Part shown: piece after piece, positions 9,718 to 19,536 of the stretch
How positions within the stretch are numbered: position 1 is the first letter of the stretch
Layout: each line of letters begins with the position of its first letter
Source: Gammaproteobacteria bacterium
GTDB taxonomy: Bacteria > Pseudomonadota > Gammaproteobacteria > GRL18
NCBI GenBank assembly: GCA_016744995.1
Contig: JADGDG010000005.1
Location: 124,001 to 188,000, forward strand
Direction of reading: 5' to 3'
Length of the DNA: 64,000 nucleotides
Position numbers and translations under genes: made by a program
Notes under the pieces: model-generated
Databases searched by the model: none
Seen by the model: only the letters and a program-made list of their open reading frames with translations
What the model was told of the DNA's origin: nothing

Positions 9718-9733
9718 TGTTTTATTTAGAACA
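9718..9733. promoter_or_regulatory. NifA upstream activator site for nifB, proximal
   Basis: TGT at 9718-9720 and ACA at 9731-9733 are separated by 10 bases. The site begins 34 bases after the distal one, giving a tandem arrangement like that between rnfA and nifL. Confidence 0.65.
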
Positions 9734-9792
9734 ATAATCCTGGACGTATAAAAATCTACTTATAAAACAATTGGATAAAAAAGTTTTCGAAT

Positions 9793-9807
9793 TGGCATAG
9801 CATTTGC
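9793..9807 (+). promoter_or_regulatory. Sigma-54 promoter for nifB
   Basis: The sequence TGGCATAGCATTTGC has GG and GC 10 bases apart and matches TGGCAC-N5-TTGC at all but one position of the two elements. The inferred start of transcription is near 9819, about 24 bases before the nifB start. Confidence 0.85.
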
Positions 9808-9842
9808 TCAATTAATTACATCGATGCTAATCTGGAGATTAA

Positions 9843-11354
9843 ATGATGGAATTGAATGCAGCAGATCTAACGACAAAGAATATTGATGAAGGTTGTAGTT
9901 CATCAGGTTGTGGAGGAAGTAATGATCAACTCTCACATCTGCCAGAGCATATTCGTGAAAAGGTACATGATCATCCCTGCTATTCAGAAGAAGCACATCA
10001 TTATTATGCACGTATGCATGTTGCTGTTGCACCGGCGTGTAATATTCAATGTCACTACTGCAATCGGAAGTATGATTGTGCCAATGAATCACGGCCTGGT
10101 GTTGTCTCTGAATTATTAACTCCTGATCAGGCTGTAAAAAAAGTTATGGCAGTTGCAGCTAACATTCCTCAAATGACAGTTTTGGGTATTGCTGGCCCCG
10201 GTGATCCTCTGGCAAATCCTGAACGCACATTTGATACTTTTCGTCAGTTGACTGATAAGGCACCTGACATCAAGCTTTGCGTCTCAACTAATGGTCTGAC
10301 ACTGCCTGAACAGGTAGAAGAATTATGCCAACATAATATTGATCATGTCACTATTACTATCAACTGTGTTGACCCGGATGTTGGAGCTAAAATTTACCCC
10401 TGGATATTTTGGAATAATCGTCGTATTAAAGGACGCCGGGGTGCAAAAATTCTGATTGAGCAGCAACAAAAAGGCTTAGAAATGCTGACAGAAAAGGGTA
10501 TTCTTGTCAAAGTTAATTCAGTGCTGATCCCTGGCGTTAATGATCAGCATCTGGAAGAGGTCAGCAAAGTTGTTAAGGCAAAGGGTGCTTTTTTACACAA
10601 TGTAATGCCTCTCATTGCTGAAGCAGAACATGGAACATTCTATGGTGTTATGGGGCAACGTGGCCCTGAAAGTTTAGAGTTGCAAGAATTGCAGGATAAA
10701 TGTTCTGGTGATATGAATATGATGCGTCATTGTCGTCAGTGCCGTGCGGATGCAGTAGGCATGTTGGGTGAAGATCGTGGTGATGAATTTACCATGGATA
10801 AGATTGAACTTATGGAAGTTGATTATGATGATGCTATGCAAAAACGTGCTGAATATCATGCGAGCATTGAAACAAAACGAGAAGCCCAGAAAAATAAAAA
10901 TAATGAAACATTTATTTCTATTTCATCAATTAAGCGACATAAGAAAAAACAATCACGTCCAGTTTTAATGGCAGTCGCGACCAATGGCGGTGGGATCATT
11001 AATCAACACTTCGGTCATGCTAAAGAGTTTCTTGTTTATGAAGCTTCTGAAATGGATGTTCGTTTTATTGGTCATCGAAAAGTCGATTTGTATTGTAGTG
11101 GAGATAAAACCTGTGGTGAGACTGAAACCACTCTGGAAAAAATTATTAAAACTCTTAATGGTTGTGAAGCAGTGCTCTGTTCAAAAATTGGTTATGAGCC
11201 CTGGGAAATGTTAGAAGAGGCAGGTATTCAGCCGAATGGTGAACATGCAATGGAAGTGATTGAAGATGCAATTGCTGCCGTTTATATTGAAATGGTGAAG
11301 GCCGGTTTAGCGGATAAAAATATCTCAGATTCTGAAATGCAGATCAGGGCTTAG
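9843..11354 (+). CDS. nifB: Nitrogenase cofactor biosynthesis protein NifB
   Basis: NifB is a radical SAM enzyme that builds the NifB-co precursor (an 8Fe-9S-carbide cluster) of FeMo-co. The 503-residue protein carries the radical SAM motif CNIQCHYCN near residue 64 and additional conserved cysteines (CYSEE, KYDC). SAM-binding signatures [12 protein letters not shown] and [10 protein letters not shown] follow. A C-terminal NifX/NafY-like domain begins near [18 protein letters not shown] (from about residue 375). The N-terminus has CSSSGCGGS, a flexible Cys/Gly-rich stretch seen in proteobacterial NifB. GGAG lies upstream; ATG 9843 or the adjacent ATG 9846 may be used. Confidence 0.97.
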   Translation: MMELNAADLTTKNIDEGCSSSGCGGSNDQLSHLPEHIREKVHDHPCYSEEAHHYYARMHVAVAPACNIQCHYCNRKYDCANESRPGVVSELLTPDQAVKKVMAVAANIPQMTVLGIAGPGDPLANPERTFDTFRQLTDKAPDIKLCVSTNGLTLPEQVEELCQHNIDHVTITINCVDPDVGAKIYPWIFWNNRRIKGRRGAKILIEQQQKGLEMLTEKGILVKVNSVLIPGVNDQHLEEVSKVVKAKGAFLHNVMPLIAEAEHGTFYGVMGQRGPESLELQELQDKCSGDMNMMRHCRQCRADAVGMLGEDRGDEFTMDKIELMEVDYDDAMQKRAEYHASIETKREAQKNKNNETFISISSIKRHKKKQSRPVLMAVATNGGGIINQHFGHAKEFLVYEASEMDVRFIGHRKVDLYCSGDKTCGETETTLEKIIKTLNGCEAVLCSKIGYEPWEMLEEAGIQPNGEHAMEVIEDAIAAVYIEMVKAGLADKNISDSEMQIRA

Positions 11355-11364
11355 GAGGGGAAAT

Positions 11365-11643
11365 ATGTCTTATGAAATTATTGAATCCTGTGTGAATTGC
11401 TGGGCCTGTGTACCACTATGCCCCAGTGATGCGATTTATGAAGCAAAACCACATTTTATGATTAATAAAAAAAAATGTACAGAATGTGATGGTGATTTTA
11501 TATCAGCTCAATGTGCAAGTATTTGTCCTATAGAAGAGGCTATTATTGATAGCTCAGGTGATTTTTTAAATCCAGAAGGTTCTCTTACGGGTATTTCACC
11601 AGATTGCAGATCACAAGTTATGGTCGAAATTCAGGCACGGTGA
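11365..11643 (+). CDS. fdxN: 2[4Fe-4S] ferredoxin next to nifB (FdxN type)
   Basis: This 92-residue ferredoxin is of the type that follows nifB in many diazotrophs and is thought to supply electrons for NifB-co assembly or nitrogenase. It has a first cluster motif CVNCWACVPLCP and a second spaced motif CTECDGDFISAQC with CASICP, the longer inter-cysteine spacing typical of this nif-linked class. A strong GGAGGGG ribosome site sits just before the ATG, and it starts 10 bases after nifB, so both are co-transcribed. Confidence 0.9.
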   Translation: MSYEIIESCVNCWACVPLCPSDAIYEAKPHFMINKKKCTECDGDFISAQCASICPIEEAIIDSSGDFLNPEGSLTGISPDCRSQVMVEIQAR

Positions 11644-11772
11644 AGGAGACTGTTTTGTCAACTTATATTTTGGATGGGTCAGTAAGAGAATTAAACATCT
11701 TTATTACATTGTTTATGGCATTGTTTATTGCATGGTTGTCTTGCTTATTTACTCTGTTCGTGGAGCAATAAT

Positions 11773-13421
<1,649 letters not shown>

Positions 13422-13454
13422 TATCGTTTTATCATTAACTTTAAAGGATTTATT

Positions 13455-13811
13455 ATGCCATTAATTACGTTTACTAACCCGGAGTATAAAGATAAAACCG
13501 TTTATGCAGTTGCAGGCAGTTTTACTGAAACGGTTTTAAAAATTGCTCAAACCAATAAAATACCGATTAAATTTGATTGTGGTGATGGTGATTGTGCCAG
13601 CTGTGCCATACAGGTTAAGTACCTTGGTGATAATGGGCCCATGGGCTACCATCTGGAAGAAAAAGAAAAAAAGGTTTTACGTGAAATTGGTAAGATCAGT
13701 AAGGCAAAAATGGAACAGATGATTGTTGATGATTTGCCCAGTGAATGGCGATTAGCATGCCAGTTCATCCCTCGGGATGAAGACGTTGTGGTTGAATACG
13801 AAGCCTTATAA
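13455..13811 (+). CDS. FeSII-like (Shethna protein II-type) [2Fe-2S] ferredoxin
   Basis: The 118-residue protein has the [2Fe-2S] motif CGDGDCASC and a fourth Cys in WRLACQ. Its layout matches Azotobacter FeSII as I remember it: AVAG near residue 18, an insertion after the third Cys, then a helical segment LEEKEKKVLREIGKIS, and the ending DLPxxxRLACQ with DEDVVVEYE. FeSII binds nitrogenase under oxidative stress and locks it in an inactive, oxygen-tolerant complex. The helix and lysines of that inserted segment are the part implicated in the complex. A role in conformational protection here is therefore likely but rests on recalled similarity, not an alignment. Confidence 0.8.
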   Translation: MPLITFTNPEYKDKTVYAVAGSFTETVLKIAQTNKIPIKFDCGDGDCASCAIQVKYLGDNGPMGYHLEEKEKKVLREIGKISKAKMEQMIVDDLPSEWRLACQFIPRDEDVVVEYEAL

Positions 13812-13824
13812 AGTAAAGGCTATC

Positions 13825-14373
13825 ATGAAAACACCCCAGGAAATATTTAACAGACTGCTGAGAACTCGTCGAGGAGAGTCTGTTGAAGAAACTCTAGCTT
13901 GCATTATAGCATCCTGGTCTTTCGGCATAGGGGGGATGCCGGATTATCTGGGTTTATCGGAAGCGAGTTTTTTTCGTATGATGGCTTATTGTTTTCCTGA
14001 TTTTAGTGTTGATGAGCTTAATCTAAATGGCAAATCAATTGATGTTCGACGTATAGATGAAACAGAAGACTTACGAAAACTTCTTTTGAAGAATCTATCT
14101 GGGAACTCAAAATCAGAAATATGGATGGTAGATATTGTTATCGCTGGTTGTTTGGGAAATGATCATTTGTGGCAAGATCTTGGTTTGTGGCAGCGTGCTG
14201 ATCTTTCAAAACTTATGATGGATAATTTTTTGCCACTTGCCTCTCGTAATATTAAAGATATGAAATGGAAAAAATTTCTTTATAAGCAATTATGTGAGAC
14301 AGAAGGTGTTTATACTTGTCGTGCACCCAGTTGTGATGTGTGTGTTGATTATAAGAGTTGTTTTGACTCATAG
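13825..14373 (+). CDS. nifQ: Molybdenum donor protein NifQ
   Basis: NifQ is an iron-sulfur protein that provides molybdenum as a Mo-Fe-S cluster for FeMo-co assembly. The 182-residue protein ends with the diagnostic C-x4-C-x2-C-x5-C motif (CRAPSCDVCVDYKSC). It also shows the family feature GGMPDYLGLSEASFFRMM near residue 36. I start at ATG 13825, with AAAGG upstream, and not at the more distant in-frame ATG 13777, which overlaps the preceding gene. Together with modB at the left edge it indicates a Mo nitrogenase. Confidence 0.93.
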   Translation: MKTPQEIFNRLLRTRRGESVEETLACIIASWSFGIGGMPDYLGLSEASFFRMMAYCFPDFSVDELNLNGKSIDVRRIDETEDLRKLLLKNLSGNSKSEIWMVDIVIAGCLGNDHLWQDLGLWQRADLSKLMMDNFLPLASRNIKDMKWKKFLYKQLCETEGVYTCRAPSCDVCVDYKSCFDS

Positions 14374-14412
14374 TGAGTTGAATGAGTGATTTTATATTAT
14401 AGAAGCCTTTGC

Positions 14413-15360
14413 ATGAATAGATCAGACAAAATATCTTCTCCTATATCTTTATCGAGTCAAGTCAGTAAACAGGACCGAATAATTGGTGCCTATCTGGGTT
14501 TAGCTGTAGGGGATGCATTAGGGGCAACGACAGAATTTATGACTCCTAATGAAATTAAATATGAATACGGTATACACCAAACAATTATTGGTGGTGGATG
14601 GTTACGTCTGAAGCCTGGTCAGGTAACTGATGATACTGAAATGAGCCTGGCATTGGGACAATCTATTATTGATAATAACGAAGTTATTAATATTGCAGTT
14701 GCTCAGGCTTTTAGTGACTGGATGCATACTAAACCGATTGATATTGGCAATACTGTAAGAAGAGGCATCCTTCACTATAGAACTTCAGGAAATCCAGATA
14801 ATGATAAAAATGAATATGATGCTGGAAATGGTGCTTGTATGCGTACTTTACCAATAGCTATTTTTCATTGTAATTCATCGTTTGAAGTCTTACAAAAAGC
14901 TTCAAAAATACAGTGCCATGTAACTCACAATAATATCGTTTCGGATGTGGGGACGGAAGCTGTTTTAAAAATGCTGACGGCGGCGTTTAATGGCAACTCA
15001 AAAAATTCCCTGGAGAAATATGCACATGCCCTAGTGGATAAATTCCCTTTGTATCGATATGATAAACGTAAAATTGAAAATCCTTCAGGATGGATAGTTG
15101 AAACATTGCAATCTGTATTTCAGGCATTTTTTACACACAATAATTTTGAGGATATTCTGATAGATGTGGTCAATCGAGGGGGGGATGCTGATACTACGGG
15201 TGCAATTGCAGGTATGTTGGCAGGTGCTTGTTTTGGTCAAAAATCTATACCAGTTGAATGGTTCAATAAACTGGATGCTAACGTAAGAAATAGTTGTACA
15301 AAACAGGCAATTGATTTGTTGTTATTATCTGAACCTGAATCATTCAATACCTCTGGGTAG
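14413..15360 (+). CDS. draG: ADP-ribosyl-dinitrogenase reductase glycohydrolase DraG
   Basis: DraG removes ADP-ribose from an arginine of NifH and so reactivates nitrogenase after ammonium or dark/energy shock. The 315-residue product has the ADP-ribosylglycohydrolase metal-binding motifs QVTDDTEMSLALG (about residue 75) and GGDADTTGAIAGMLAG (about residue 255). The N-terminal GAYLGLAVGDALGATTEFM is also typical. I choose ATG 14413 because the family signature begins soon after; an upstream frame extension to 14386 is unsupported. The partner transferase DraT is not visible in the window. Confidence 0.88.
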   Translation: MNRSDKISSPISLSSQVSKQDRIIGAYLGLAVGDALGATTEFMTPNEIKYEYGIHQTIIGGGWLRLKPGQVTDDTEMSLALGQSIIDNNEVINIAVAQAFSDWMHTKPIDIGNTVRRGILHYRTSGNPDNDKNEYDAGNGACMRTLPIAIFHCNSSFEVLQKASKIQCHVTHNNIVSDVGTEAVLKMLTAAFNGNSKNSLEKYAHALVDKFPLYRYDKRKIENPSGWIVETLQSVFQAFFTHNNFEDILIDVVNRGGDADTTGAIAGMLAGACFGQKSIPVEWFNKLDANVRNSCTKQAIDLLLLSEPESFNTSG

Positions 15361-15416
15361 TTACAATATTTTTATACTGGGTTTTGAATATTCATATACG
15401 ATTATTTATATAGGAT

Positions 15417-15827
15417 TTAAACAATTACTTTTTTCTGAATTTTAAGGTGTGCAGCCAGGGCACTATCCATAGTGGCAGCATGCAAATTGAACCAATTAGG
15501 TATATGCTCTGTGACATAGCTTTTTGCCATCATTGTAGAGCCTTGTTTGAGCTTTTTTGTTAAACGATTCAGTTCACCTAATACCCGTAAGTGCTCTACC
15601 ATATGTTCATGTATGGCAGGGAAATTTGTCTGTTTCATCAATTGATCTTCAGCGTTAAAATGTGCTTTGGTATGTTCACTAAGTGTTTCAAAGAGTTCAA
15701 TAAAATGAGTTTTGTTATCAGTCTTTCCCAATTGATTAACCAGTTCAATAAACTCTAAATGGGTTTCGTCCATTGAAGTGATGCCCAGAACGTAAGCAGG
15801 ATTTTCCGCATTGATTAACACTGTCAT
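15417..15827 (-). CDS. Bacteriohemerythrin-like protein
   Basis: This 136-residue four-helix protein has the hemerythrin diiron ligand pattern: DETHLEF in helix 1, EHTKAHFNAED in helix 2, HEHMVEHLRVL in helix 3, and NLHAATMDSALAAHL in helix 4. Such proteins bind oxygen reversibly and can deliver it to oxidases or sense it. It overlaps the upstream small cysteine gene by 4 bases and belongs to a sigma-54-controlled operon with the SIR2-like gene, so I infer a role in oxygen handling during nitrogen fixation. Confidence 0.85.
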   Translation of the reverse strand: MTVLINAENPAYVLGITSMDETHLEFIELVNQLGKTDNKTHFIELFETLSEHTKAHFNAEDQLMKQTNFPAIHEHMVEHLRVLGELNRLTKKLKQGSTMMAKSYVTEHIPNWFNLHAATMDSALAAHLKIQKKVIV

Positions 15828-16060
15828 GATTCTATTTCTCTGTTCTGTTGATGATATATAATTGATTTTTCAAGTTTCTGGGCAATGTAAGTACTGTATT
15901 CATTGATATTTTCATAGTTGTGATCTGTTGCCAGGGCCGTTAGTTTTGCCGTTAAATCACGAAGCTGAACAATCTCCTGCAAACTTCTGTTGCAGGTGAG
16001 ACAACGTTTACCATCATCACGACAGGCCATTTTCCCCTGGCAGGGTCTAAACTGACTCAT
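15824..16060 (-). CDS. Small four-cysteine protein of the nif-linked operon
   Basis: The 78-residue protein has four cysteines spaced C-x5-C-x6-C-x2-C within its first 25 residues (MSQFRPCQGKMAC, then RCLTCNRSLQEI), followed by helical sequence. The pattern recalls DUF1289-type zinc or iron-sulfur motifs but with altered spacing, so I do not assign a family. I start at ATG 16060, preceded by GAGG at spacing 9. It is sandwiched between a SIR2-like protein and a hemerythrin, overlapping the latter by 4 bases. The function is unknown. Confidence 0.7.
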   Translation of the reverse strand: MSQFRPCQGKMACRDDGKRCLTCNRSLQEIVQLRDLTAKLTALATDHNYENINEYSTYIAQKLEKSIIYHQQNREIES

Positions 16061-16072
16061 ATTTAACAACCT

Positions 16073-16951
16073 CTACAAAATTTCGGTGAGTAATGGTGTT
16101 TCAGAGTGTTCCGCAACTGTTAAAAACTCATCAATATCTGCATTAATAATTTCAATATTTTTTTGTTCACAGAAACGTCTCTCTTTGTCATTTGGTTTTT
16201 TAATTAATGCCCATCCTGCTGGTTTACCTGCGGCATAAATCATATCAGAGAGTATCATTCGCTCGGTGTCTCTGGTCATGCTCAGTCCAATGAAAAGATA
16301 TTGCTTTCCCTGGCGATAAGATTTCAGAAAATCCGGGATAGCCAGGCCACCCATTAATTCAGTGATATAATCGACATAATCTGCATCGGAAGCAATATAG
16401 GTTGCATCTGGAAGGGGACTGCCCATTGGTTTAAACAAAATGGGCAAGCTGGTATCAACATCTGTCTGGGCAATTTCTTTGTCAGAATATTTATTGCCAT
16501 CATAATGATTGATTTGGAAACGGAAATTTGTACCACTCACTCGAGAAATGCCGCGGATCAGAGTGTGTGCTGTCTGAGAGTAAGTGTCCTGTAATTGAGT
16601 ATCTCGATTGATGTCAATGACATAAGGAGGTTTTATGCTGGCTATCCAGTCATGAAAGGGAGCTCTTGTCCATTCTGTCTGACCATAAAGAGTATCTAAA
16701 AAACGGTTAACCGCCATGCGGCCGCGTTTTAATTCGACATCCATTGCTGCCCGAGGAAATTCGTACATAAGTCTGGGAGCCATTGGCTTGCCATTATTCA
16801 TTGCCAGAATAAGACTGTCACTATCTGCAGGGATTGCTTCTCCTGTTTCAGTATTGGTGCTGCCATTTAATACATCTGGTCCCAGATAAGGGACTATATT
16901 CCCCGCTTTGATGCCTGCAGTTATAACTTGCATAGCCTGTTTGCTCATCAT
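16073..16951 (-). CDS. SIR2-like domain protein, first gene of a nif-linked operon
   Basis: The 292-residue protein begins with a Rossmann-like segment KAGNIVPYLGPDVLNG, which resembles the NAD-binding GAGxS region of SIR2-like domains with changed residues. The late stretch QYLFIGLSMTRDTERMIL matches the conserved FxGxS element of that superfamily. Classical sirtuin catalytic His and zinc cysteines are not evident, so deacetylation is unlikely. GGAG stands before two adjacent ATG codons (16951 and 16948). A sigma-54 promoter and a NifA-type site lie upstream. It could bind NAD or ADP-ribose near DraG, but no activity can be assigned from sequence. Confidence 0.7.
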   Translation of the reverse strand: MMSKQAMQVITAGIKAGNIVPYLGPDVLNGSTNTETGEAIPADSDSLILAMNNGKPMAPRLMYEFPRAAMDVELKRGRMAVNRFLDTLYGQTEWTRAPFHDWIASIKPPYVIDINRDTQLQDTYSQTAHTLIRGISRVSGTNFRFQINHYDGNKYSDKEIAQTDVDTSLPILFKPMGSPLPDATYIASDADYVDYITELMGGLAIPDFLKSYRQGKQYLFIGLSMTRDTERMILSDMIYAAGKPAGWALIKKPNDKERRFCEQKNIEIINADIDEFLTVAEHSETPLLTEIL

Positions 16952-16987
16952 TTTGCTCCATAAAAATATCTATAATATTAATCGTGA

Positions 16988-17002
16988 GCAAAAAACATAC
17001 CA
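16988..17002 (-). promoter_or_regulatory. Sigma-54 promoter for the SIR2-like/hemerythrin operon
   Basis: On the minus strand the sequence reads TGGTATGTTTTTTGC, with GG and GC separated by exactly 10 bases and a perfect TTGC element. It resembles the nifL promoter in having TGGTAT at -24. The inferred start of transcription near 16976 gives a 25-base leader. Confidence 0.7.
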
Positions 17003-17044
17003 AAGATGTAAGTATCTGATTTAAAATAGATGATTAAATATAAA

Positions 17045-17060
17045 TGTTGTGTTTCTTACA
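17045..17060. promoter_or_regulatory. NifA-type site upstream of the SIR2-like operon
   Basis: TGT at 17045-17047 and ACA at 17058-17060 are separated by exactly 10 bases. The centre is about 75 bases upstream of the inferred start of transcription, a plausible place for NifA. Confidence 0.55.
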
Positions 17061-17329
17061 ATATTATTTCTCAATGTAAGAGCATATGCTACAAATTACA
17101 CTTTGTGGCCCTGAGTTGCTAATAGTCGTTCTTGAAGTTTGTTTGAATGATGCAATTGATGTCTGTAAAATAGCTATATTAGAAGTTTTAGCATACTAAA
17201 ATAATTGCTCTTAAATGGTGAACATTATTTACCGAGAGATCGTATCAGCTTCTATTCAGGAACAGTTATTTTTACCAGTTTTAATGATAAAGTCACAGAA
17301 GCATTAAGCCATGGATTAACAGAGGTCAG
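17061..17329. other. Intergenic region before the HDAC-family gene
   Basis: Together with 16952-17060 this makes a 378-base gene-free stretch between divergent genes. The left part holds the sigma-54 promoter and NifA-type site. In the right part I see no convincing promoter, RNA gene or repeat, only AT-rich sequence ending with GAGGT just before the next ATG. Confidence 0.4.
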
Positions 17330-18259
17330 ATGAATAAAACTGCCTATATTTCACATCCAGTTTGTTTAAAACATGATAATGGTATTGACCATCCTGAATC
17401 TCCCAGGCGTCTGTTAGCTATAGATAAGCAGCTAAAGGATAGCGGCCTGCATCAGGATTTGGAGCATTTTGAAGCACCTGAAGTAAGCAGAGAACAGCTT
17501 GAAAGAGTGCATAGCAATGAATATCTGGATTATGTAAAAAAAAATACGCCAGCAACATTGACTGGGACTTTTTACCTTGATCCAGATACCCGGTTATCAC
17601 GCTACGCTCTTGATGCTGCTGGAAGAGCAGCAGGGGCTGTGGTACATGCGGTTGATTTAGTTATTGAGAAAAAGGTCAATAATGCTTTCTGTGCTGTCAG
17701 ACCTCCAGGTCACCATGCTAAAAAAGATCAGGCTATGGGTTTTTGTGTCTTTAATAATATTACCATTGGTATCGCACATGCATTAGAACACCATGGTCTG
17801 GAACGGGTTGCTTTGCTGGATTTTGATGTTCATCATGGCAATGGCAGTGAGAATATTATCGCTAGTGATGAAAGAGTTTTATTTTGTTCAATATTTCAGC
17901 ATCCATTCTATCCCGGTGAACCTTGTTCAAATAATAAGCACATTATCTGTTCACCAATGAAGGCGGGTGCTTCAGGCAATGAGTTTCGTCAGATTGTACA
18001 GGATAAATGGCTGCCTGCATTGAATCAATTTAAACCACAGATGATTTTTATTTCAGCTGGTTTTGATGCACATGCGGATGACTTTCTGGCGAACCTTAAC
18101 TTCACTGAATCTGATTACCAATGGGTCAGTGAACTGATTGTTGCTGTTGCTGATAAATACTCTGAAGGTCGTATCGTATCAAGTCTGGAAGGAGGATATC
18201 AGGTGGATGCCTTAGCCCGTTCAGTTGAGACTCATCTTAAATCATTACTCAGCAAATAA
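17330..18259 (+). CDS. Histone deacetylase family protein (AcuC/class II-like)
   Basis: Members of this zinc-dependent family deacetylate lysines, acetylpolyamines or other amides. The 309-residue protein has the active-site motifs RPPGHHA (residue about 125), DFDVHHGNG (about 165) and GFDAHADD (about 245), plus the ending SLEGGYQ, so all catalytic His/Asp and Zn ligands seem present. The N-terminal HPESPRRL is common in the bacterial class II-like group. A GAGGT ribosome site precedes the ATG. The substrate cannot be told from the neighbourhood. Confidence 0.88.
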   Translation: MNKTAYISHPVCLKHDNGIDHPESPRRLLAIDKQLKDSGLHQDLEHFEAPEVSREQLERVHSNEYLDYVKKNTPATLTGTFYLDPDTRLSRYALDAAGRAAGAVVHAVDLVIEKKVNNAFCAVRPPGHHAKKDQAMGFCVFNNITIGIAHALEHHGLERVALLDFDVHHGNGSENIIASDERVLFCSIFQHPFYPGEPCSNNKHIICSPMKAGASGNEFRQIVQDKWLPALNQFKPQMIFISAGFDAHADDFLANLNFTESDYQWVSELIVAVADKYSEGRIVSSLEGGYQVDALARSVETHLKSLLSK

Positions 18260-18330
18260 TAAATTCTTCCTGTTTACCGTTCTATAGAGTTTGTACATTG
18301 TTTGTAGTGATATAGTTGATGACCATCTTT

Positions 18331-18366
18331 AAGAGCTTCTTTAAGAGCTTCTTTAAGAGCTTCTTT
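18331..18366. repeat. Three perfect 12-bp tandem repeats
   Basis: The 12-base unit AAGAGCTTCTTT occurs three times without change, preceded by a partial copy (ATCTTT). It lies in the 149-base gap between the HDAC-family gene and the hydroxyacid dehydrogenase gene. AGAGCTTCT contains an AAGCTCTT-like palindromic core, so the copies could also pair with each other. Confidence 0.9.
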
Positions 18367-18408
18367 ACTTCCATTCGTTAAAAAGATAATCTGGAACAAA
18401 TAAATAAA

Positions 18409-19395
18409 ATGACACATGATGACCCCAATTATCCCCTCGATATACAAGAGGGTGTGGTGCTTGATTTAGACTCGTTAAATAATAATGATCTGAATCTGGA
18501 CAGTTTAAAACAATGTTTGCCCAACTGGACTTTTTATGGCAATACAAAACCAGAAGAGGTGTATTCCAGAATAAAAAATGCTGATATTGTGGTGTCTAAT
18601 AAAGTTGTTTTAGATAAAGAGGCTTTATCTCATGCAAAACAGACTAAATTGATTTGTATTGCTGCAACGGGAACCAATAATATTGATCTGAGTGCTGCCA
18701 AAATATACCGTATTCCTGTTTGTAACATCACCCATTATGCTACTCATTCAGTACCAGAGCATGTGTTTCGGTTAATTCTGTCACTCTATGGACGATTAAT
18801 TGAAAATAATGCAGCCAGTATTCAGGGCCGATGGTCTCAAAGCCCTTATTTTTGTCTGCTTGATCATCTTCCACAAGACTTAAATGGTAAAACCATAGGT
18901 ATTGTTGGTTATGGTGATTTGGGTCAGGCGGTTGCAAAAATTGCAAAAACTTTTGATATGAAGGTTTTGATTGCAAAACGAGATAACAATGATCATAGAG
19001 AAGGGCGGCTTTTGCTGAGTGAAATGCTGCCTCAAGTTGATATTCTGACTTTGCATTGCCCATTAACGGAAGACAATTATCATTTAATCTCTTCACAGGA
19101 ATTGAGCTTATTGCCTGAGCATGCATTACTAATCAATACAGCGCGTGGTCCTTTAGTGGATGAAATATCATTACTACACGCTCTGCAGCAAAAACAAATT
19201 GCTGGCGCTGGATTAGATGTCTTATCTGAAGAACCACCGGCAGCTGATCATCCCTTGCTCAATAGCGGCTTAAATAATCTGATTGTCACGCCTCATATTG
19301 CCTGGGCTAGTCAGCAGTCACGTCAACGATTGCTTGACCAGTTGGTTGATAATATTCTTGTATTCAAACAAGGGAAAGCAAGAAATTTACTTTAA
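18409..19395 (+). CDS. D-2-hydroxyacid dehydrogenase (glycerate/hydroxypyruvate dehydrogenase-like)
   Basis: This NAD(P)-dependent dehydrogenase has 328 residues. It has the nucleotide-binding loop GIVGYGDLGQAVAKIA (about residue 163) and the catalytic residues Arg in NTARGPLVDE, Glu in LSEEPP and His in TPHIAWAS. The ordering and the GTNNID segment resemble hydroxypyruvate/glycerate dehydrogenases (HprA). Without an alignment I cannot tell glycerate from other 2-hydroxyacid substrates. The only upstream structure is the 12-bp repeat block. Confidence 0.88.
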   Translation: MTHDDPNYPLDIQEGVVLDLDSLNNNDLNLDSLKQCLPNWTFYGNTKPEEVYSRIKNADIVVSNKVVLDKEALSHAKQTKLICIAATGTNNIDLSAAKIYRIPVCNITHYATHSVPEHVFRLILSLYGRLIENNAASIQGRWSQSPYFCLLDHLPQDLNGKTIGIVGYGDLGQAVAKIAKTFDMKVLIAKRDNNDHREGRLLLSEMLPQVDILTLHCPLTEDNYHLISSQELSLLPEHALLINTARGPLVDEISLLHALQQKQIAGAGLDVLSEEPPAADHPLLNSGLNNLIVTPHIAWASQQSRQRLLDQLVDNILVFKQGKARNLL

Positions 19396-19483
19396 TTATA
19401 AGAGGTTAATTTTTCGTGTGTAAGTGCCAGAATCCAGAACTATAGAGAAAGTGAAAATTGAAGAATAGTTTATTTGAAAATAT

Positions 19484-19514
19484 ACCTGTTCCTATTATTA
19501 GGTAATTAACAGGT
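19484..19514 (+). promoter_or_regulatory. Stem-loop in the leader of the 78-residue gene
   Basis: ACCTGTT at 19484-19490 pairs with AACAGGT at 19508-19514, and inside it CCTA pairs with TAGG across a TTAT loop. It ends 23 bases before the start codon of the next gene. It could be a regulatory RNA structure or an operator; no family is recognised. Confidence 0.35.
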
Positions 19515-19536
19515 TAACAATTTATAAGGTGTTTTT

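Noticed and set aside
11716-11731. TGGCAT...TTGC element upstream of the flavodiiron gene that looks like a sigma-54 promoter
   Set aside because: GG and GC are 11 bases apart, not 10, and sigma-54 promoters keep this distance strictly.
18331-18366. CRISPR array
   Set aside because: The repeats are 12 bases and directly adjacent with no spacers.
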